A DNA stretch of 64,000 bases from Hyphomicrobiales bacterium (GCA_025359045.1 JANYHN010000021.1:162721-226720), one strand, 5' to 3'; positions 1 to 9,485 are shown, counted from the first letter of the stretch. Translations and numbers: made by a program. The notes: generated by a model from the sequence alone, not told the origin.

Positions 1-351
1 GTGCTGGCTGGTTTGGTGTCGGTGCCGAAATATTTATACGAAGCAGCAGCAATCGACCGGGTATCGGGATGGCGGCGTTTCTGGTCAATCACATTTCCTT
101 ATATTCGCGGGCTTCTCATGTTGGCGCTTTTGTTTCGCACCATCGAAGCCTTCAAAATGGCTGATCTCGTTATTCTGCTCACCAAGGGCGGCAATGGCAC
201 CATGACAATTTCTTATCACTTGATCCGCATTGCCAATGAGCAAAACAAAACCAGCGAAGGAGCCGCTATTTCATATGTAATGCTATTTATCGTGATCGTT
301 CTGACCAATCTTTATCTTTATATCGCCAACAGACGCACAGAGGGGGCTTGA
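1..351 (+). CDS. Sugar ABC transporter permease, MalF-like, C-terminal part (5' truncated by window)
   Basis: This is the C-terminal ~116 residues of an inner-membrane permease of a carbohydrate ABC importer. The gene enters from outside the window, so the GTG at base 1 is not claimed as the start. The cytoplasmic EAA loop, which docks the ATPase, is visible as EAAAIDRVSGWRRFW near the beginning, followed by two hydrophobic segments. The stop TGA lies 2 bases before the ATG of a second, MalG-like permease, and an ATPase follows, so this is the first visible gene of a transporter operon. The substrate cannot be read from the permease. The downstream kinase, SDRs and mutarotase suggest a sugar or polyol. 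Confidence 0.88.
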   Translation: MLAGLVSVPKYLYEAAAIDRVSGWRRFWSITFPYIRGLLMLALLFRTIEAFKMADLVILLTKGGNGTMTISYHLIRIANEQNKTSEGAAISYVMLFIVIVLTNLYLYIANRRTEGA

Positions 352-353
352 AC

Positions 354-1298
354 ATGAGCAAAGCAACTTCAATCTGGGAAAAACTGGGCTTCCGCAAAGC
401 TTCAGGAGTCAGCGAAGCTGGTTGGGGCCAAACGCTGTTTGCAGGCATCATTAGCCTGATCTATTTCTTGCCCGTGCTGCTGATTATTATCACTAGCTTT
501 AAATTGCAAACAGAAGCCTTATCCATTCCACCCAAATTCATGCCGACCAATTTATTCGGACTGATCCCTGACGCTTACGTGTTTTCACCAACGCTCGAAA
601 ACTACACTTCGGTTTTCTCGCGCGCCATGACCTCTGGCGGTGTGGCGGAGAATACTGGCTTTGATCGCTATTTTTTCAACTCTATCATGATTGCCAGTGT
701 ATCTGTCTTGCTGGCTTTGGTGATCGGCACCCTCGCGGCTTTCGGCTTTTCGCGCTATCCGCTGAAAGGCAACGACACTTATTTGTTCGTTATTCTAACT
801 ACTCGCATGTTGCCTGCCATTGTTGTTATCATTCCCATCATATTGATGTTTCGCGTGACAGGACTTTCAGGTTCTTACCTTGGAATTATTATGCTTTACA
901 CCGCATTCAATCTGCCTTTCACGATATGGATGATGAAAAGCTTTTTTGACGAGTTGTCACTGGATGTGGAAGACGCAGCGCGCCTTGATGGCTCATCGGG
1001 TCTGAAAGTATTTTTCAAAATATGCCTGCCGCAAGTTCTCGCAGGTCTTGCAGCCACTTTCGTATTCGGGCTGATCCTCACTTGGAACGAGTTCCTCTTT
1101 GCACTGCTCCTCACGGGCATTGATACGCGTACTGTTCCCGTTGCCATGAGCCAGGCTGTGGCTGGTGGTGGCATCGGCGTGTTGTGGGGATTGCTCGCCG
1201 CGATTGAAACGCTGTTTCTTATCCCCGTTTTCTTCGTCACCTTCTTCTTGCAAGATCACTTGTTGCGTGGCGTAACCTTCGGAACGGTGAAGCGCTGA
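354..1298 (+). CDS. Sugar ABC transporter permease, MalG-like
   Basis: This is the second transmembrane subunit of the carbohydrate importer, about 314 residues with six likely membrane segments. It has a long periplasmic loop after the first segment (residues ~45-100) and an EAA loop reading EDAARLDGSSGLKVFFKI near residue 210, typical of the MalG/COG0395 family. An in-frame TTG lies 6 bases upstream, but ATG 354 sits at normal distance from the purine-rich GAGGGGG and is preferred. The stop TGA overlaps the ATG of the ATPase gene (TGATG), which points to translational coupling. Confidence 0.9.
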   Translation: MSKATSIWEKLGFRKASGVSEAGWGQTLFAGIISLIYFLPVLLIIITSFKLQTEALSIPPKFMPTNLFGLIPDAYVFSPTLENYTSVFSRAMTSGGVAENTGFDRYFFNSIMIASVSVLLALVIGTLAAFGFSRYPLKGNDTYLFVILTTRMLPAIVVIIPIILMFRVTGLSGSYLGIIMLYTAFNLPFTIWMMKSFFDELSLDVEDAARLDGSSGLKVFFKICLPQVLAGLAATFVFGLILTWNEFLFALLLTGIDTRTVPVAMSQAVAGGGIGVLWGLLAAIETLFLIPVFFVTFFLQDHLLRGVTFGTVKR

Positions 1299-2386
1299 TG
1301 TCGACGATTGAACTTAAACAAGCGACCAAAAAATATGGTGACTTTGTTGCCGCGCGGGATGTTGATCTTTCGGTGAAGAAAGGTGAAGTGGTTTGCCTTC
1401 TTGGGCCTTCGGGTTGCGGCAAAACCACAACATTGCGGATGATTGCTGGGCTTGAGCGCATCACATCTGGCGAAGTTATTGTGGCTGGCCAACGCATGAA
1501 TGATTTGCCGCCTGAAAAGCGCGACATCGCCATGGTGTTCCAATTCTATGCGCTTTATCCAGCACTCACCGTCGGCGAAAATATCGCCATGCCGCTGCAT
1601 CATGAAAAGATTAGCGCAACGGAAATGAAATCCCGTGTCGATAAAGTCGCTGAAATTTTGCATCTTGGCTCGGTATTGAACCGCCTGCCCGGTCAAGTGT
1701 CCGAAGGTGAAAAACAACGTGTTGCAGTCGCGCGCGCTATTGTGCGTGACCCCAATTGTTTTTTGTTTGACGAGCCGCTCTCGCGTCTTGATGTGGAGTT
1801 GCGCCATTCCATGCGCGGGCAGATCAAGCAGGTTCTTGCAAATCTGTCCAAGGCCACAGTGATTGTAACTCATGATCAGCTTGAAGCGCTGACCATGGCA
1901 GACCGCATCGCAATTATGAAGGACGGCATTATTGAACAAGTCGGCACGCCGCATGAGGTTTTTGCCAAGCCAGCTAATGTGTTTGTAGGAAGTTTCATCG
2001 GCACGCCTCAGATGAATTTAGTCGAAGCAAAATTGAGCAAATTTGAAAAAGGCAAAGCTTCAATCAATTTTAACGGTCAAGATATTGAGATTACAACGAA
2101 TGAGCGGGTTGGAAAATTGAACTCTCCTAAAATCACGATTGGCATCCGCCCCCGTGCTTTCACGGCAGAGTCAAAAGCCAGTAATGAAAATATTCAAGCT
2201 GTGGCTGAACTGATTGAACCGATGGGAGCCGAAACGCTGGTGCACGCACGCACCAAAGGTGGCAATGACATTCGTGTTGTCGTGCCGCGAGAGAACCGGG
2301 TGAAAGTTGGCGAGGCGCTGCATCTGCGCCCTGATCCGGCACAGACCCATGTATTTGGCGAAAATGGAAAGGCGGTGCGCCTATGA
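1298..2386 (+). CDS. Sugar ABC transporter ATPase, UgpC/MalK-like, with unusual signature motif
   Basis: This is the cytoplasmic ATPase that powers the importer, 362 residues, the usual length for MalK/UgpC/MsmX proteins. Residues 1-235 form the nucleotide-binding domain: Walker A GPSGCGKTT (36-44), Q-loop near 82, Walker B CFLFDEP (154-160) and the switch His in VTHD near 192. A C-terminal TOBE/regulatory region (~240-362) follows. Two motifs depart from the norm: the ABC signature, usually LSGGQ or LSGGE, reads VSEGE (134-138), and the D-loop reads SRLD. Both neighbours overlap it (TGATG upstream, ATGA downstream), so it belongs to the same operon. The catalytic lysine and glutamate are present, so activity is still expected. 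Confidence 0.9.
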   Translation: MSTIELKQATKKYGDFVAARDVDLSVKKGEVVCLLGPSGCGKTTTLRMIAGLERITSGEVIVAGQRMNDLPPEKRDIAMVFQFYALYPALTVGENIAMPLHHEKISATEMKSRVDKVAEILHLGSVLNRLPGQVSEGEKQRVAVARAIVRDPNCFLFDEPLSRLDVELRHSMRGQIKQVLANLSKATVIVTHDQLEALTMADRIAIMKDGIIEQVGTPHEVFAKPANVFVGSFIGTPQMNLVEAKLSKFEKGKASINFNGQDIEITTNERVGKLNSPKITIGIRPRAFTAESKASNENIQAVAELIEPMGAETLVHARTKGGNDIRVVVPRENRVKVGEALHLRPDPAQTHVFGENGKAVRL

Positions 2387-2823
2387 GCGCTGAACCTGAA
2401 AAGGGCATGACATCAAAGCAAGCCTTCAAGATGGAATATTCCATAATTGGCTTGGGGTTGTTTGCGCTCGTCTTGATATTCCAACCTTTCAGCATTGGCT
2501 TATTTTCAATCGGCTGCATGTTGGTTGTATTGGCTGGTTTGGTGAACAACATTCTGCCTTTGGCGCAACCGGGCGTTAAAGTAAGCTCTGTCATCACAAC
2601 GGCCATGGTTGTGGCGATGATTTTTTGCATTGTGTTGCTTGTCGCAATCTGGGCGGCTTATCTTTATGGCAAGTTCTTTCTCGCTGCGCCGAACCCCGAT
2701 ACGGCTGCCGGTAAAGTGATGTTGACTGCAACGCCGTTTTACCTGCACCCCTTTGTGGGGAGCGTGGCAGCAATTGCTGCAGCACTTGCAGGCGTAATCT
2801 GGTGGCGATCAAAAAAGGCGTAA
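2383..2823 (+). CDS. Small integral membrane protein in the sugar-transport operon
   Basis: A 146-residue protein of unknown function with about four hydrophobic helices (roughly 18-38, 42-60, 70-92 and 118-140) and a basic RSKKA end. It has no signal peptide and no recognised motif. Its ATG overlaps the ATPase stop (ATGA), and it ends 5 bases before the PfkB kinase gene, so it is co-transcribed with the importer. It could be an accessory subunit of this transporter, but nothing in the sequence proves that. Confidence 0.75.
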   Translation: MSAEPEKGMTSKQAFKMEYSIIGLGLFALVLIFQPFSIGLFSIGCMLVVLAGLVNNILPLAQPGVKVSSVITTAMVVAMIFCIVLLVAIWAAYLYGKFFLAAPNPDTAAGKVMLTATPFYLHPFVGSVAAIAAALAGVIWWRSKKA

Positions 2824-2828
2824 ATTAA

Positions 2829-3773
2829 ATGCGCTATGATGTATCGGTTATCGGTCTTTATATCCTCGATGTTTTGGGGCGTCCTGTATCGCGCATTCCC
2901 GAAGGCGGCGGGGTTGATTTCATCGAAGAGATCAGACTGACCGTGGCGGGCACGGCAGGCGGGACGATTATTGACACTGCCAAATTGGGTTTAAAAAGCC
3001 TTGCCGTAGGTGCAGTGGGTGATGATGAAAAAGCCGATTGGGTTTTGGGACGCATGGAAAAACATGGCATTGACGTTTCAGCCATGCAGCGTCTGAAAGG
3101 CGTTCCAACATCTGCAACAATTCTAAATATTCGCCCCAATGGTGAGCGCCCGGCCTTGCATGTGCGCGGAGCGTCTGATCATTTTGATGTGACTCCAGAA
3201 ATGTATGATCAGGTGTTTGATACCCCGATCATTCACCTCGGCGGCACAGGGCTTTTGAAAAAACTCGACGGGCCAGCCAGTCTCACGCTTTTAAAAGAAG
3301 CAAAGAAACGCGGATCTATTGTAACTTTTGATCTTATTGCGGCCAATAGCGCAACTGCCAAAATCGTAAAGCCGCTTCTTCCTTTCATCGACTATTTTAT
3401 GCCATCAATTGAAGAGGCCAAAGATATGTCGGGCATGAGAACGGCAGATGATTGCGCCAAATTCTATTTGGGCCTTGGCGCAAATTGTTGCGTTTTCACA
3501 CTGGGCGGCGATGGCGCATATTATGCCCATAAAAATGGTACGCGCATCAATTCTCCGGCCTATGACGTGGAAGTGGTAGATACAACCGGTTGTGGAGATG
3601 CGTTCGATGCAGGATTTATCGCAGCACTTCATCATAAAATGGATGTCGAAACATCGCTGCGTTTCGCCCAAGCCTCTGCAGGATTGGTCGCTACGGGTCT
3701 GGGTTCAGACGCGGGGATTATTTCTTTTGAACACACGCTTCAAACAATGAAGAATTGGAAGATTAAGCAATGA
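2829..3773 (+). CDS. PfkB-family carbohydrate kinase
   Basis: A 314-residue kinase of the ribokinase/PfkB fold, expected to phosphorylate the imported sugar or a derivative with ATP in the cytoplasm. The N-terminal part carries the glycine-rich GGGVDF and GGTIIDTAKLG segments. The C-terminal family signature DTTGCGDAFDAGF (about residues 250-262) contains the anion-hole GCGD with its catalytic aspartate. The sequence does not say which sugar is used. The next SDR gene overlaps its stop (ATGA), so kinase and dehydrogenase are made together. Confidence 0.88.
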   Translation: MRYDVSVIGLYILDVLGRPVSRIPEGGGVDFIEEIRLTVAGTAGGTIIDTAKLGLKSLAVGAVGDDEKADWVLGRMEKHGIDVSAMQRLKGVPTSATILNIRPNGERPALHVRGASDHFDVTPEMYDQVFDTPIIHLGGTGLLKKLDGPASLTLLKEAKKRGSIVTFDLIAANSATAKIVKPLLPFIDYFMPSIEEAKDMSGMRTADDCAKFYLGLGANCCVFTLGGDGAYYAHKNGTRINSPAYDVEVVDTTGCGDAFDAGFIAALHHKMDVETSLRFAQASAGLVATGLGSDAGIISFEHTLQTMKNWKIKQ

Positions 3774-4462
3774 GATTTGCAGGTAAACGGGCAATCGTCA
3801 CAGGTGGCCTATCTGGCATAGGCAAAGCGGTGGTCAAGCGCATTGAGCGCGAGGGCGGCAAAGTTGCTGTTTGGGATATCAATGGAGGCATCAAAACCAA
3901 TATTGCTGATTTCAATTCAGTGATGAGTGCTGCCGAGCAAACCATCAAGCAAATCGGCGGAATAGATATTCTTGTGAATAGTGCCGGCATCACCGGCCCC
4001 ACAGTTCCCGTCACCGAATTTTCGGTTGAGGGTTGGGAGCAGACGATTGCAATTAATCTGAATGGAACTTTTTTCACCAACAAAGCTGTTGTGCCCCACA
4101 TGGTGGCTCAAAATTATGGTCGTATTGTCAATGTCGCATCGATCGCGGGCAAAGAGGGCAACCCCAACGCATCGGCCTATTCCGCTTCAAAAGCCGGTGT
4201 GATTGGCTTTACAAAATCACTAGCCAAAGAATTGGCCAAAACCAACATCACGGTAAACGCGGTTACCCCCGCCGCTGTGCGTACGCCGATCTTCGATCAA
4301 ATGCCGCAGGCACATATTGATTTCATGCTGGCCAAAATCCCCAAGGCGCGTTTTGGCACTGTTGATGAAGTGGCCAGCCTCATATGTTGGCTGGCTTCAG
4401 AAGAATGTTCGTTCTCGACTGGCGCCGTGTTTGATGTTTCAGGCGGTCGCGCCACTTATTGA
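3770..4462 (+). CDS. Short-chain dehydrogenase/reductase (SDR)
   Basis: A classical SDR of 230 residues that should oxidise a sugar or polyol hydroxyl (or reduce a ketone) with NAD(P). The cofactor glycine motif is TGGLSGIG (11-18), the structural motif reads NSAG instead of NNAG (near 73), and the catalytic Tyr-x-x-x-Lys is YSASK (near 137). The C-terminus VSGGRATY is typical of the FabG-like subgroup. It is the last gene of the plus-strand operon, and its end overlaps the end of the convergent SDR gene by 7 bases. Confidence 0.88.
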   Translation: MRFAGKRAIVTGGLSGIGKAVVKRIEREGGKVAVWDINGGIKTNIADFNSVMSAAEQTIKQIGGIDILVNSAGITGPTVPVTEFSVEGWEQTIAINLNGTFFTNKAVVPHMVAQNYGRIVNVASIAGKEGNPNASAYSASKAGVIGFTKSLAKELAKTNITVNAVTPAAVRTPIFDQMPQAHIDFMLAKIPKARFGTVDEVASLICWLASEECSFSTGAVFDVSGGRATY

Positions 4463-5226
4463 GCGGTAAAACCACCGTCTATGAGAATATCCTGACCCGT
4501 AACCAAATCCGAAGCTGAAGACGAAAGATACAAAATCAAATCAGCCACTTCCGTTGTCGTACCGAACCGTCCAAGCGGAATCTTCGCCTTCATCGGATCA
4601 CCCTTTTCAGGCTTGCCCCAAACCATCTCGCCCATCGGCGTCAATATCACTGTGGGGCAGACGGTGTTGGATTGAATATTGTGTTTGGCCCATTCAATCG
4701 TCATCACTTTAGTCAGCATGTTGAGCCCACCTTTGGACGCGCCATATGACCCATGATCGGCAAGCGCCATCACGCCAGATTGCGACGACACATTAATAAT
4801 CTTGCCCATGCGCTGTTTGATCATGTTTGGAACCAAAGCTTGCGCCAACAAAAATGGTGCGCGGAGGTTTACATTGATCGTCGTGTCCCAGCTTTCCATA
4901 GTGATGTCGAGTAGAGGCTGGTTAAGTGCAATGCCTGCGTTGTTCACGAGAATATCAATCGTGCCAAATTCGGCCAGCGCTGCCTTGGCAGCAAGACGTG
5001 GCCCATCGACTGTGCTCATATCGGCTGAAACCGCCAAGCATTTCCGCCCGGCTTTTTTTACAGCCGCCGTCACATCCTTCAACCCTTGTGCATCGCGGCC
5101 GACCACCACAAGATCAGCGCCCGCATCTGCCAAAACTTTGCAAGCTTCAAAGCCGATGCCCTTGGTCGCTCCCGTGACCAGTGCGCGCTTGCCCTCAAGG
5201 CTAAATCTTTTCACCCAGTCTGACAT
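4456..5226 (-). CDS. Short-chain dehydrogenase/reductase (SDR), sugar/polyol type
   Basis: A 256-residue classical SDR with TGATKGIG (18-25), NNAG near 96, YGASK near 160 and the C-terminal DGGFTAQ seen in gluconate/xylulose-type reductases. The start is supported by AGGAGG eight bases upstream of ATG 5226. It is transcribed toward the plus-strand operon and is divergent from the mutarotase gene; the 68-base gap between them would hold both promoters. It is probably a second oxidoreductase step in the same unknown sugar pathway. Confidence 0.88.
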   Translation of the reverse strand: MSDWVKRFSLEGKRALVTGATKGIGFEACKVLADAGADLVVVGRDAQGLKDVTAAVKKAGRKCLAVSADMSTVDGPRLAAKAALAEFGTIDILVNNAGIALNQPLLDITMESWDTTINVNLRAPFLLAQALVPNMIKQRMGKIINVSSQSGVMALADHGSYGASKGGLNMLTKVMTIEWAKHNIQSNTVCPTVILTPMGEMVWGKPEKGDPMKAKIPLGRFGTTTEVADLILYLSSSASDLVTGQDILIDGGFTAQ

Positions 5227-5294
5227 TGCATTCCTCCTGATTTTTTACGATCATCATCCCAAGAAACACAAAGGTCAATATTCAGGAGTGATCA

Positions 5295-5624
5295 ATGGAA
5301 AGAATGTGCAGAATTATTAATATCAAGCCCGAGATCATTCCTGACTACAAGCGTATCCATGCGGCTGTGTGGCCAGAGATTCTGAAAGCTATCGCCGACA
5401 GCAATGTAAAAAACTATTCGATCTTTTTGCGTGAGCCCGAAAATCTTCTGATTTCCTATTGGGAATATCATGGCACGAATTATGCCAAGGACATGGAAGA
5501 CATCAAAAAAGCGCCGCGCATGCAGGAGTGGTGGGATATGACCGATCCGATGCAGACCCCGCTCGAAACGCGCGCGGCTGGCGAGTGGTGGGCCAGCACA
5601 CAAGAGGTGTTTCACACGGATTAA
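5295..5624 (+). CDS. L-rhamnose mutarotase-like protein (RhaM family)
   Basis: A 109-residue protein of the RhaM/COG3254 family, which interconverts the alpha and beta anomers of 6-deoxy-aldoses. The residues used by E. coli RhaM line up by position: Tyr18 and His22 in PDYKRIHAAVWPE, with the aromatic YWEYHG near 55-60 and WW pairs in the second half. AGGAG precedes the ATG. Family members also act on other sugars such as fucose, so L-rhamnose is only one possibility. The stop overlaps the end of the convergent SRPBCC gene by 4 bases. Confidence 0.85.
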   Translation: MERMCRIINIKPEIIPDYKRIHAAVWPEILKAIADSNVKNYSIFLREPENLLISYWEYHGTNYAKDMEDIKKAPRMQEWWDMTDPMQTPLETRAAGEWWASTQEVFHTD

Positions 5625-6550
5625 GACTTTTTGTTCTTTCCAAAAAAATTCCGTTCCAACTCGGCAAAAGCCCGTTGATAAACATTCATCTCAGTGTTCG
5701 GCATCAAAGTTAAATCATCTCGCGGGCTCGCCTCCCAATCACCCGTCCAAACGGCGAATGTGGTATTGTTTGCCGTCACAGGCCACAGCCTTGCGCCCGA
5801 AACATAATTAATCCATGGCAGTTCTGATTTTGTGATGCGATAGGAAAATGAGCGCTCGATATCATTCATGTGCAGCAGTTCTTCATTCAGATGACCAGCG
5901 CCAAAATAGAAATCCCGCACAGCCGAAACTTTGTCGGAACGATGTTTTTGCAGCATGTGCATCTTGGTGATGTCGCTGTGCCAAGCGCCCATGCCCGCAA
6001 AATCACGCATGATATTCCACACGCCATCAACGGGCGCTTTGATGACGCGAGAGGTCCAAACTTTGTTGGGCGAACCAGCTTTCCAACACGGAGCATCAAT
6101 CGGCGTGGGTTTCATCGCTCTGATAATGGTGGCCAGTGATTTCCAATTCGACGCAAAGACATCGCGCGAAATAATTCGCTCATATTTTCCTTCATCACCC
6201 GGTGCTTCATCGAATGTCGCTGTCCACTCGGCAAAAGTCTGATTGGTGTGTGTAATCGGATAAAGCCGCAGGGTAGCCAGATATTTCTTTACAGGAAAAG
6301 CGGGTTTTTCAAAATTATAAGTGAATGAATAATTGGCATCATCCAGCGCCAGCAAACGTTCACGAATATGCCCGCCATCATGCGTGTGAAAAGAGCGCAC
6401 ACATCCCACCACATCGGCATCCAATCCGTTTTCAATTTTTGATTTTGCAATGGCGGGCGCCCAATTTGGCAAACCATTGAAGTCGCGCACCAAGCTCCAA
6501 ACAGTCTGAACCGTAGCTTTCAAAACGATACTGGCATAGGCGCGAGCCAT
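5621..6550 (-). CDS. Tandem SRPBCC (START/polyketide-cyclase-like) protein
   Basis: A 309-residue cytoplasmic protein made of two SRPBCC ligand-binding domains, about 1-145 and 165-300. Each opens with the same pattern: xASIVLKATVQTVWSLVRDF and then SRVIKAPVDGVWNIMRDF, followed by a tryptophan in PNWAPAI or GAWHSDI. This looks like an internal duplication. Such domains bind hydrophobic or cyclic small molecules and some are cyclases, but no activity can be assigned. It is the last gene of the minus-strand operon epimerase, Tm-1 N-half, Tm-1 C-half, SRPBCC. The start has GAGGTG just upstream. Confidence 0.8.
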   Translation of the reverse strand: MARAYASIVLKATVQTVWSLVRDFNGLPNWAPAIAKSKIENGLDADVVGCVRSFHTHDGGHIRERLLALDDANYSFTYNFEKPAFPVKKYLATLRLYPITHTNQTFAEWTATFDEAPGDEGKYERIISRDVFASNWKSLATIIRAMKPTPIDAPCWKAGSPNKVWTSRVIKAPVDGVWNIMRDFAGMGAWHSDITKMHMLQKHRSDKVSAVRDFYFGAGHLNEELLHMNDIERSFSYRITKSELPWINYVSGARLWPVTANNTTFAVWTGDWEASPRDDLTLMPNTEMNVYQRAFAELERNFFGKNKKS

Positions 6551-6559
6551 GTGGTCACC

Positions 6560-7390
6560 TCAAAATGAAATAGATTTGAAATTCTTGGTTTGTGCAGTCA
6601 GGGCCAATTCCGTCGGCAATCTCTCCATTGAGCTTGCACCATAAAAGCCATGAATCCCAGTGGTATTATGCAACATATAAGCGGCATCTTCCGGCGAGGA
6701 AATAGGCCCACCATGGCACAATACAATAACGTCCTTGCGAATCTTTTTGGCTGACTCGGCCATTGCCCCTACAATCGCGGGGCAGTCTTTCAGTTTCAAT
6801 GCTGTCTCCGCACCAATCGCACCACCTGTGGTCAGGCCCATGTGCGGCACGATAATATCAGCCCCAGCCTTGGTCATGGCCACGGCTTCTTCAACTGAAA
6901 ATACATAAGGCGTGGTTAACATATCTTTTTCATGCGCAGCTTTGACGAGATCGACTTCAAGGCCGTAACCCATGCCTGTCTCTTCCAAGTTTTTCCGAAA
7001 CACGCCATCAAACAATCCAACAGTTGGAAAGTTTTGAATACCGGAAAAACCGAGAGCTTTGAGTTGGTCGAGAAAATGATCACGGATCATGAATGGGTCG
7101 GTTCCATTGACGCCCGCAAGCACCGGCGTGTGATGGACGACGGGTAATACTTCACGCGCCATATCGACGACAATTTCATTGGCATTGCCATAAGCGAGAA
7201 GACCAGCCAGTGAGCCGCGACCAGCCATGCGGTATCTTCCAGAGTTATAGATTACGATAAGATCAATACCGCCTGCTTCTTCGCACTTTGCCGAAAGCCC
7301 TGTGCCTGCCCCGCCGCCAATGATCGGTTGGCGTTTGACAATCATGTCGTGAAATTTAGCCAATAGATTCTTGCGTTCAAAGCGTGGCAT
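6560..7390 (-). CDS. Tm-1-like C-terminal domain protein (PEP-hydrolase/TIM-barrel family)
   Basis: A 276-residue protein matching the C-terminal half of plant Tm-1 (the phosphoenolpyruvate-hydrolase-like TIM barrel). Visible features are the N-terminal [17 protein letters not shown], the [18 protein letters not shown] block and a late [12 protein letters not shown] phosphate-loop-like stretch. In plants this domain is fused to the UPF0261 domain; here the two halves are neighbouring genes with a 14-base overlap (ATG 7390 lies inside the upstream gene). The reaction in bacteria is not settled, and a lyase or isomerase on a sugar-derived acid would fit the locus. Confidence 0.85.
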   Translation of the reverse strand: MPRFERKNLLAKFHDMIVKRQPIIGGGAGTGLSAKCEEAGGIDLIVIYNSGRYRMAGRGSLAGLLAYGNANEIVVDMAREVLPVVHHTPVLAGVNGTDPFMIRDHFLDQLKALGFSGIQNFPTVGLFDGVFRKNLEETGMGYGLEVDLVKAAHEKDMLTTPYVFSVEEAVAMTKAGADIIVPHMGLTTGGAIGAETALKLKDCPAIVGAMAESAKKIRKDVIVLCHGGPISSPEDAAYMLHNTTGIHGFYGASSMERLPTELALTAQTKNFKSISF

Positions 7391-8594
7391 TAATCTGGTT
7401 CCCTATGTCATGAAATGCGGCCACCACCGCTTCAGCGAATGCAGCTTCATTGATATGGGCATCAATTTCAATCAGTTTACGATTAGGTGCAGATCGCCAA
7501 TTTTTTCGAATGGCTTCAAACAAAGCTTTATCCGCGGTGGTATCGTGAAATGCTTTGCCTTCAGCATCGATTGCCGAGACACCGCGCAGTGGCAGCAGGA
7601 ATCGCACGGGCCCATCCATCTTGTTCAACCGTTCAATAATCCACTTTCCAATCACTGTACTTTCTTCAGGCGTGGTACGCATCAATGTAACAAACTCATT
7701 ATGCACATAAAAATTGCGTCCCACAAATTTCTCGGGCACCGTTTCGCGAGCGCCGAAATTGACCATGTCCAAAGCACCAACAGATCCAACATATGGAATT
7801 TGTTTGCGAATGATTGATCCAAAGCGATCATCGTCACAGGGAAGTACGCCACCAAAAAGATGATCAGCTACTTCGGTTGTTGTAAGATCAATGGCCGCAG
7901 AGAGAAAACCTGAATCAATCAATTTCTCAAAGCACTGCCCGCCAGTGCCTGTGGCGTGGAACACAAAACACTCATTGTCGCCTTCGATGCGTTCACGAAT
8001 TTGGGTGATTGCGGCAGTTGTCACGCCAAACATGGAGAGGCCAACAGCAGGCTTAGATTTCTTTGGGCGAGGCACTTTGTTCAACACCATGCCTGCTGCC
8101 GCATGCGCCGCATTGCCAATCACCACGCGGGTGATGTCATTGAGGCCCGCAACATCGGCAACCGCGTGCATCAGCATAATATCGCTGGGGCCAACAAAGG
8201 GCGCAACATTTCCTGAAGCGAGAGTTGAAACCATTATTTTAGGCAAACCCACGGGCAGGGCGCGCATAGCTGTTGTGACGATTGCGGTGTTTCCAGAACC
8301 GCCAAGACCTAAAACAGCACCGACATTTGTTTGTGCCAGTATGAACTGTGTCAAGGCCTCGGCCATCGCCGATACAGCAGTACCTCGGTCTGTTAGACCT
8401 AACACCGCTTCGACACCTTTGGGATGATGCGCGGCGACCGTTTGCGCAAGCACATCACATTTTGCAGAACTTGGCGTTGTTGAAACATCGACAGTTATAG
8501 CTTTGGCGCCCGCCGCTTTCACGCGACCGACCGCATAGAAAAGTTCATCGCCTTTCGTATCGAAAGTGCCAATCACATAAACGGGTTTTACCAT
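7377..8594 (-). CDS. Tm-1-like ATP-binding N-terminal domain protein (UPF0261 family)
   Basis: A 405-residue protein of the UPF0261 family, equivalent to the ATP-binding N-terminal half of plant Tm-1. It opens with [13 protein letters not shown] and contains glycine-rich nucleotide-binding stretches ([11 protein letters not shown] near 105) and a [15 protein letters not shown] segment near 210. Its ATG follows the TAG of the epimerase gene with no spacer, and it overlaps the next gene, so the four minus-strand genes form one tight operon. It probably works as a complex with the TIM-barrel partner on a product of the sugar pathway. The substrate is unknown. Confidence 0.85.
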   Translation of the reverse strand: MVKPVYVIGTFDTKGDELFYAVGRVKAAGAKAITVDVSTTPSSAKCDVLAQTVAAHHPKGVEAVLGLTDRGTAVSAMAEALTQFILAQTNVGAVLGLGGSGNTAIVTTAMRALPVGLPKIMVSTLASGNVAPFVGPSDIMLMHAVADVAGLNDITRVVIGNAAHAAAGMVLNKVPRPKKSKPAVGLSMFGVTTAAITQIRERIEGDNECFVFHATGTGGQCFEKLIDSGFLSAAIDLTTTEVADHLFGGVLPCDDDRFGSIIRKQIPYVGSVGALDMVNFGARETVPEKFVGRNFYVHNEFVTLMRTTPEESTVIGKWIIERLNKMDGPVRFLLPLRGVSAIDAEGKAFHDTTADKALFEAIRKNWRSAPNRKLIEIDAHINEAAFAEAVVAAFHDIGNQINATL

Positions 8595-9440
8595 CTAAGC
8601 TTTGGCCCAACCCTGCTTCATGTTCTTCAAACCCTCTCTAAAAACTTGCTCCTTGCTCGGTGCAAAATCACGCCATACGCGCGTAGCAGCTGCAAGTGCT
8701 GGCATAGAGCGACCGAAAGCTTCAATCGTCATCCAACCATCAAATTTGGCAGCCTTCAAACCTTTATACGTTGCGGCCCAAGGCACATGCCCGCGCCCTG
8801 GCGTGCCACGATCATTCTCTGAGATATGAACATGGATCATATGACGCTTGATGGTCTTAATTGCCGCTACCGGATCTTTTTCTTCGATGTTGGAATGGAA
8901 TGTATCATACATGGCTTTGATGGCTGGGTGATCAACCTCGTCGAGATAATCTGCCAGCTGTTCCATGGTGTTGAGAAAGTACACTTCAAAGCGATTGAGA
9001 GCTTCTAAGGCAAAGCGCATATTGTGTCTGGCTGCATAATCGCCTGCAGCGCGGTGAAAGGAAACACCCCGTTTGCGCTCCTGCGCTGTTGCGGCCGTTC
9101 CAGAAAAAGAGCCGAGTTCGGAATGCATCGGACCCGCTCCAATCTGTGACCCTAAAGCGACATTGCAATCTACAAACCATTTTGCTCGGTCTAATGCACT
9201 TTTACGTTGAGCCTTATCTGGTGAAAGTGGATTGTTGCCAGCGCCCAGCACACTGACCGTGGTGCGGCCTAAACCAATTTTATCAAGCTCTTCGCCTAGC
9301 CATCGATAGTGATCTGGAGTTCCGTCGAACATTGGAATTTCAACGCCATCATATCCCACTTTTTTGAGTGCTTTGATAATCGGCAAATGCTCCTTGGTCA
9401 CATGCGGTGTCCATAGCAAAAGATTGAAGCCAAATTTCAT
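8595..9440 (-). CDS. Sugar phosphate isomerase/epimerase (xylose-isomerase-like TIM barrel)
   Basis: A 281-residue protein of the AP-endonuclease-2/xylose-isomerase fold, close to ketose 3-epimerases. It has MKFGFNLLLWT at the start, a metal-binding ALEALNRFE segment (conserved Glu near 155), DTFHSNIEE near 188, HVHISENDRG near 213 and a final TIEAFGRS with the last metal-binding Glu. ATG 9440 is chosen over an upstream in-frame ATG at 9488 because GGGAGGG lies immediately before it and the protein then begins at the first beta strand. First gene of the minus-strand catabolic operon. Confidence 0.86.
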   Translation of the reverse strand: MKFGFNLLLWTPHVTKEHLPIIKALKKVGYDGVEIPMFDGTPDHYRWLGEELDKIGLGRTTVSVLGAGNNPLSPDKAQRKSALDRAKWFVDCNVALGSQIGAGPMHSELGSFSGTAATAQERKRGVSFHRAAGDYAARHNMRFALEALNRFEVYFLNTMEQLADYLDEVDHPAIKAMYDTFHSNIEEKDPVAAIKTIKRHMIHVHISENDRGTPGRGHVPWAATYKGLKAAKFDGWMTIEAFGRSMPALAAATRVWRDFAPSKEQVFREGLKNMKQGWAKA

Positions 9441-9485
9441 CAAACCCTCCCAATTTTGTTTTGCGTAGATCAAGCCGGATTCTAA

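Noticed and set aside
1256..1954. 232-aa minus-strand open frame opposite the sugar ATPase gene
   Set aside because: Lies wholly across a clear ABC ATPase and permease end; composition (many His/Asn/Phe, no domain) is that of an antisense shadow.
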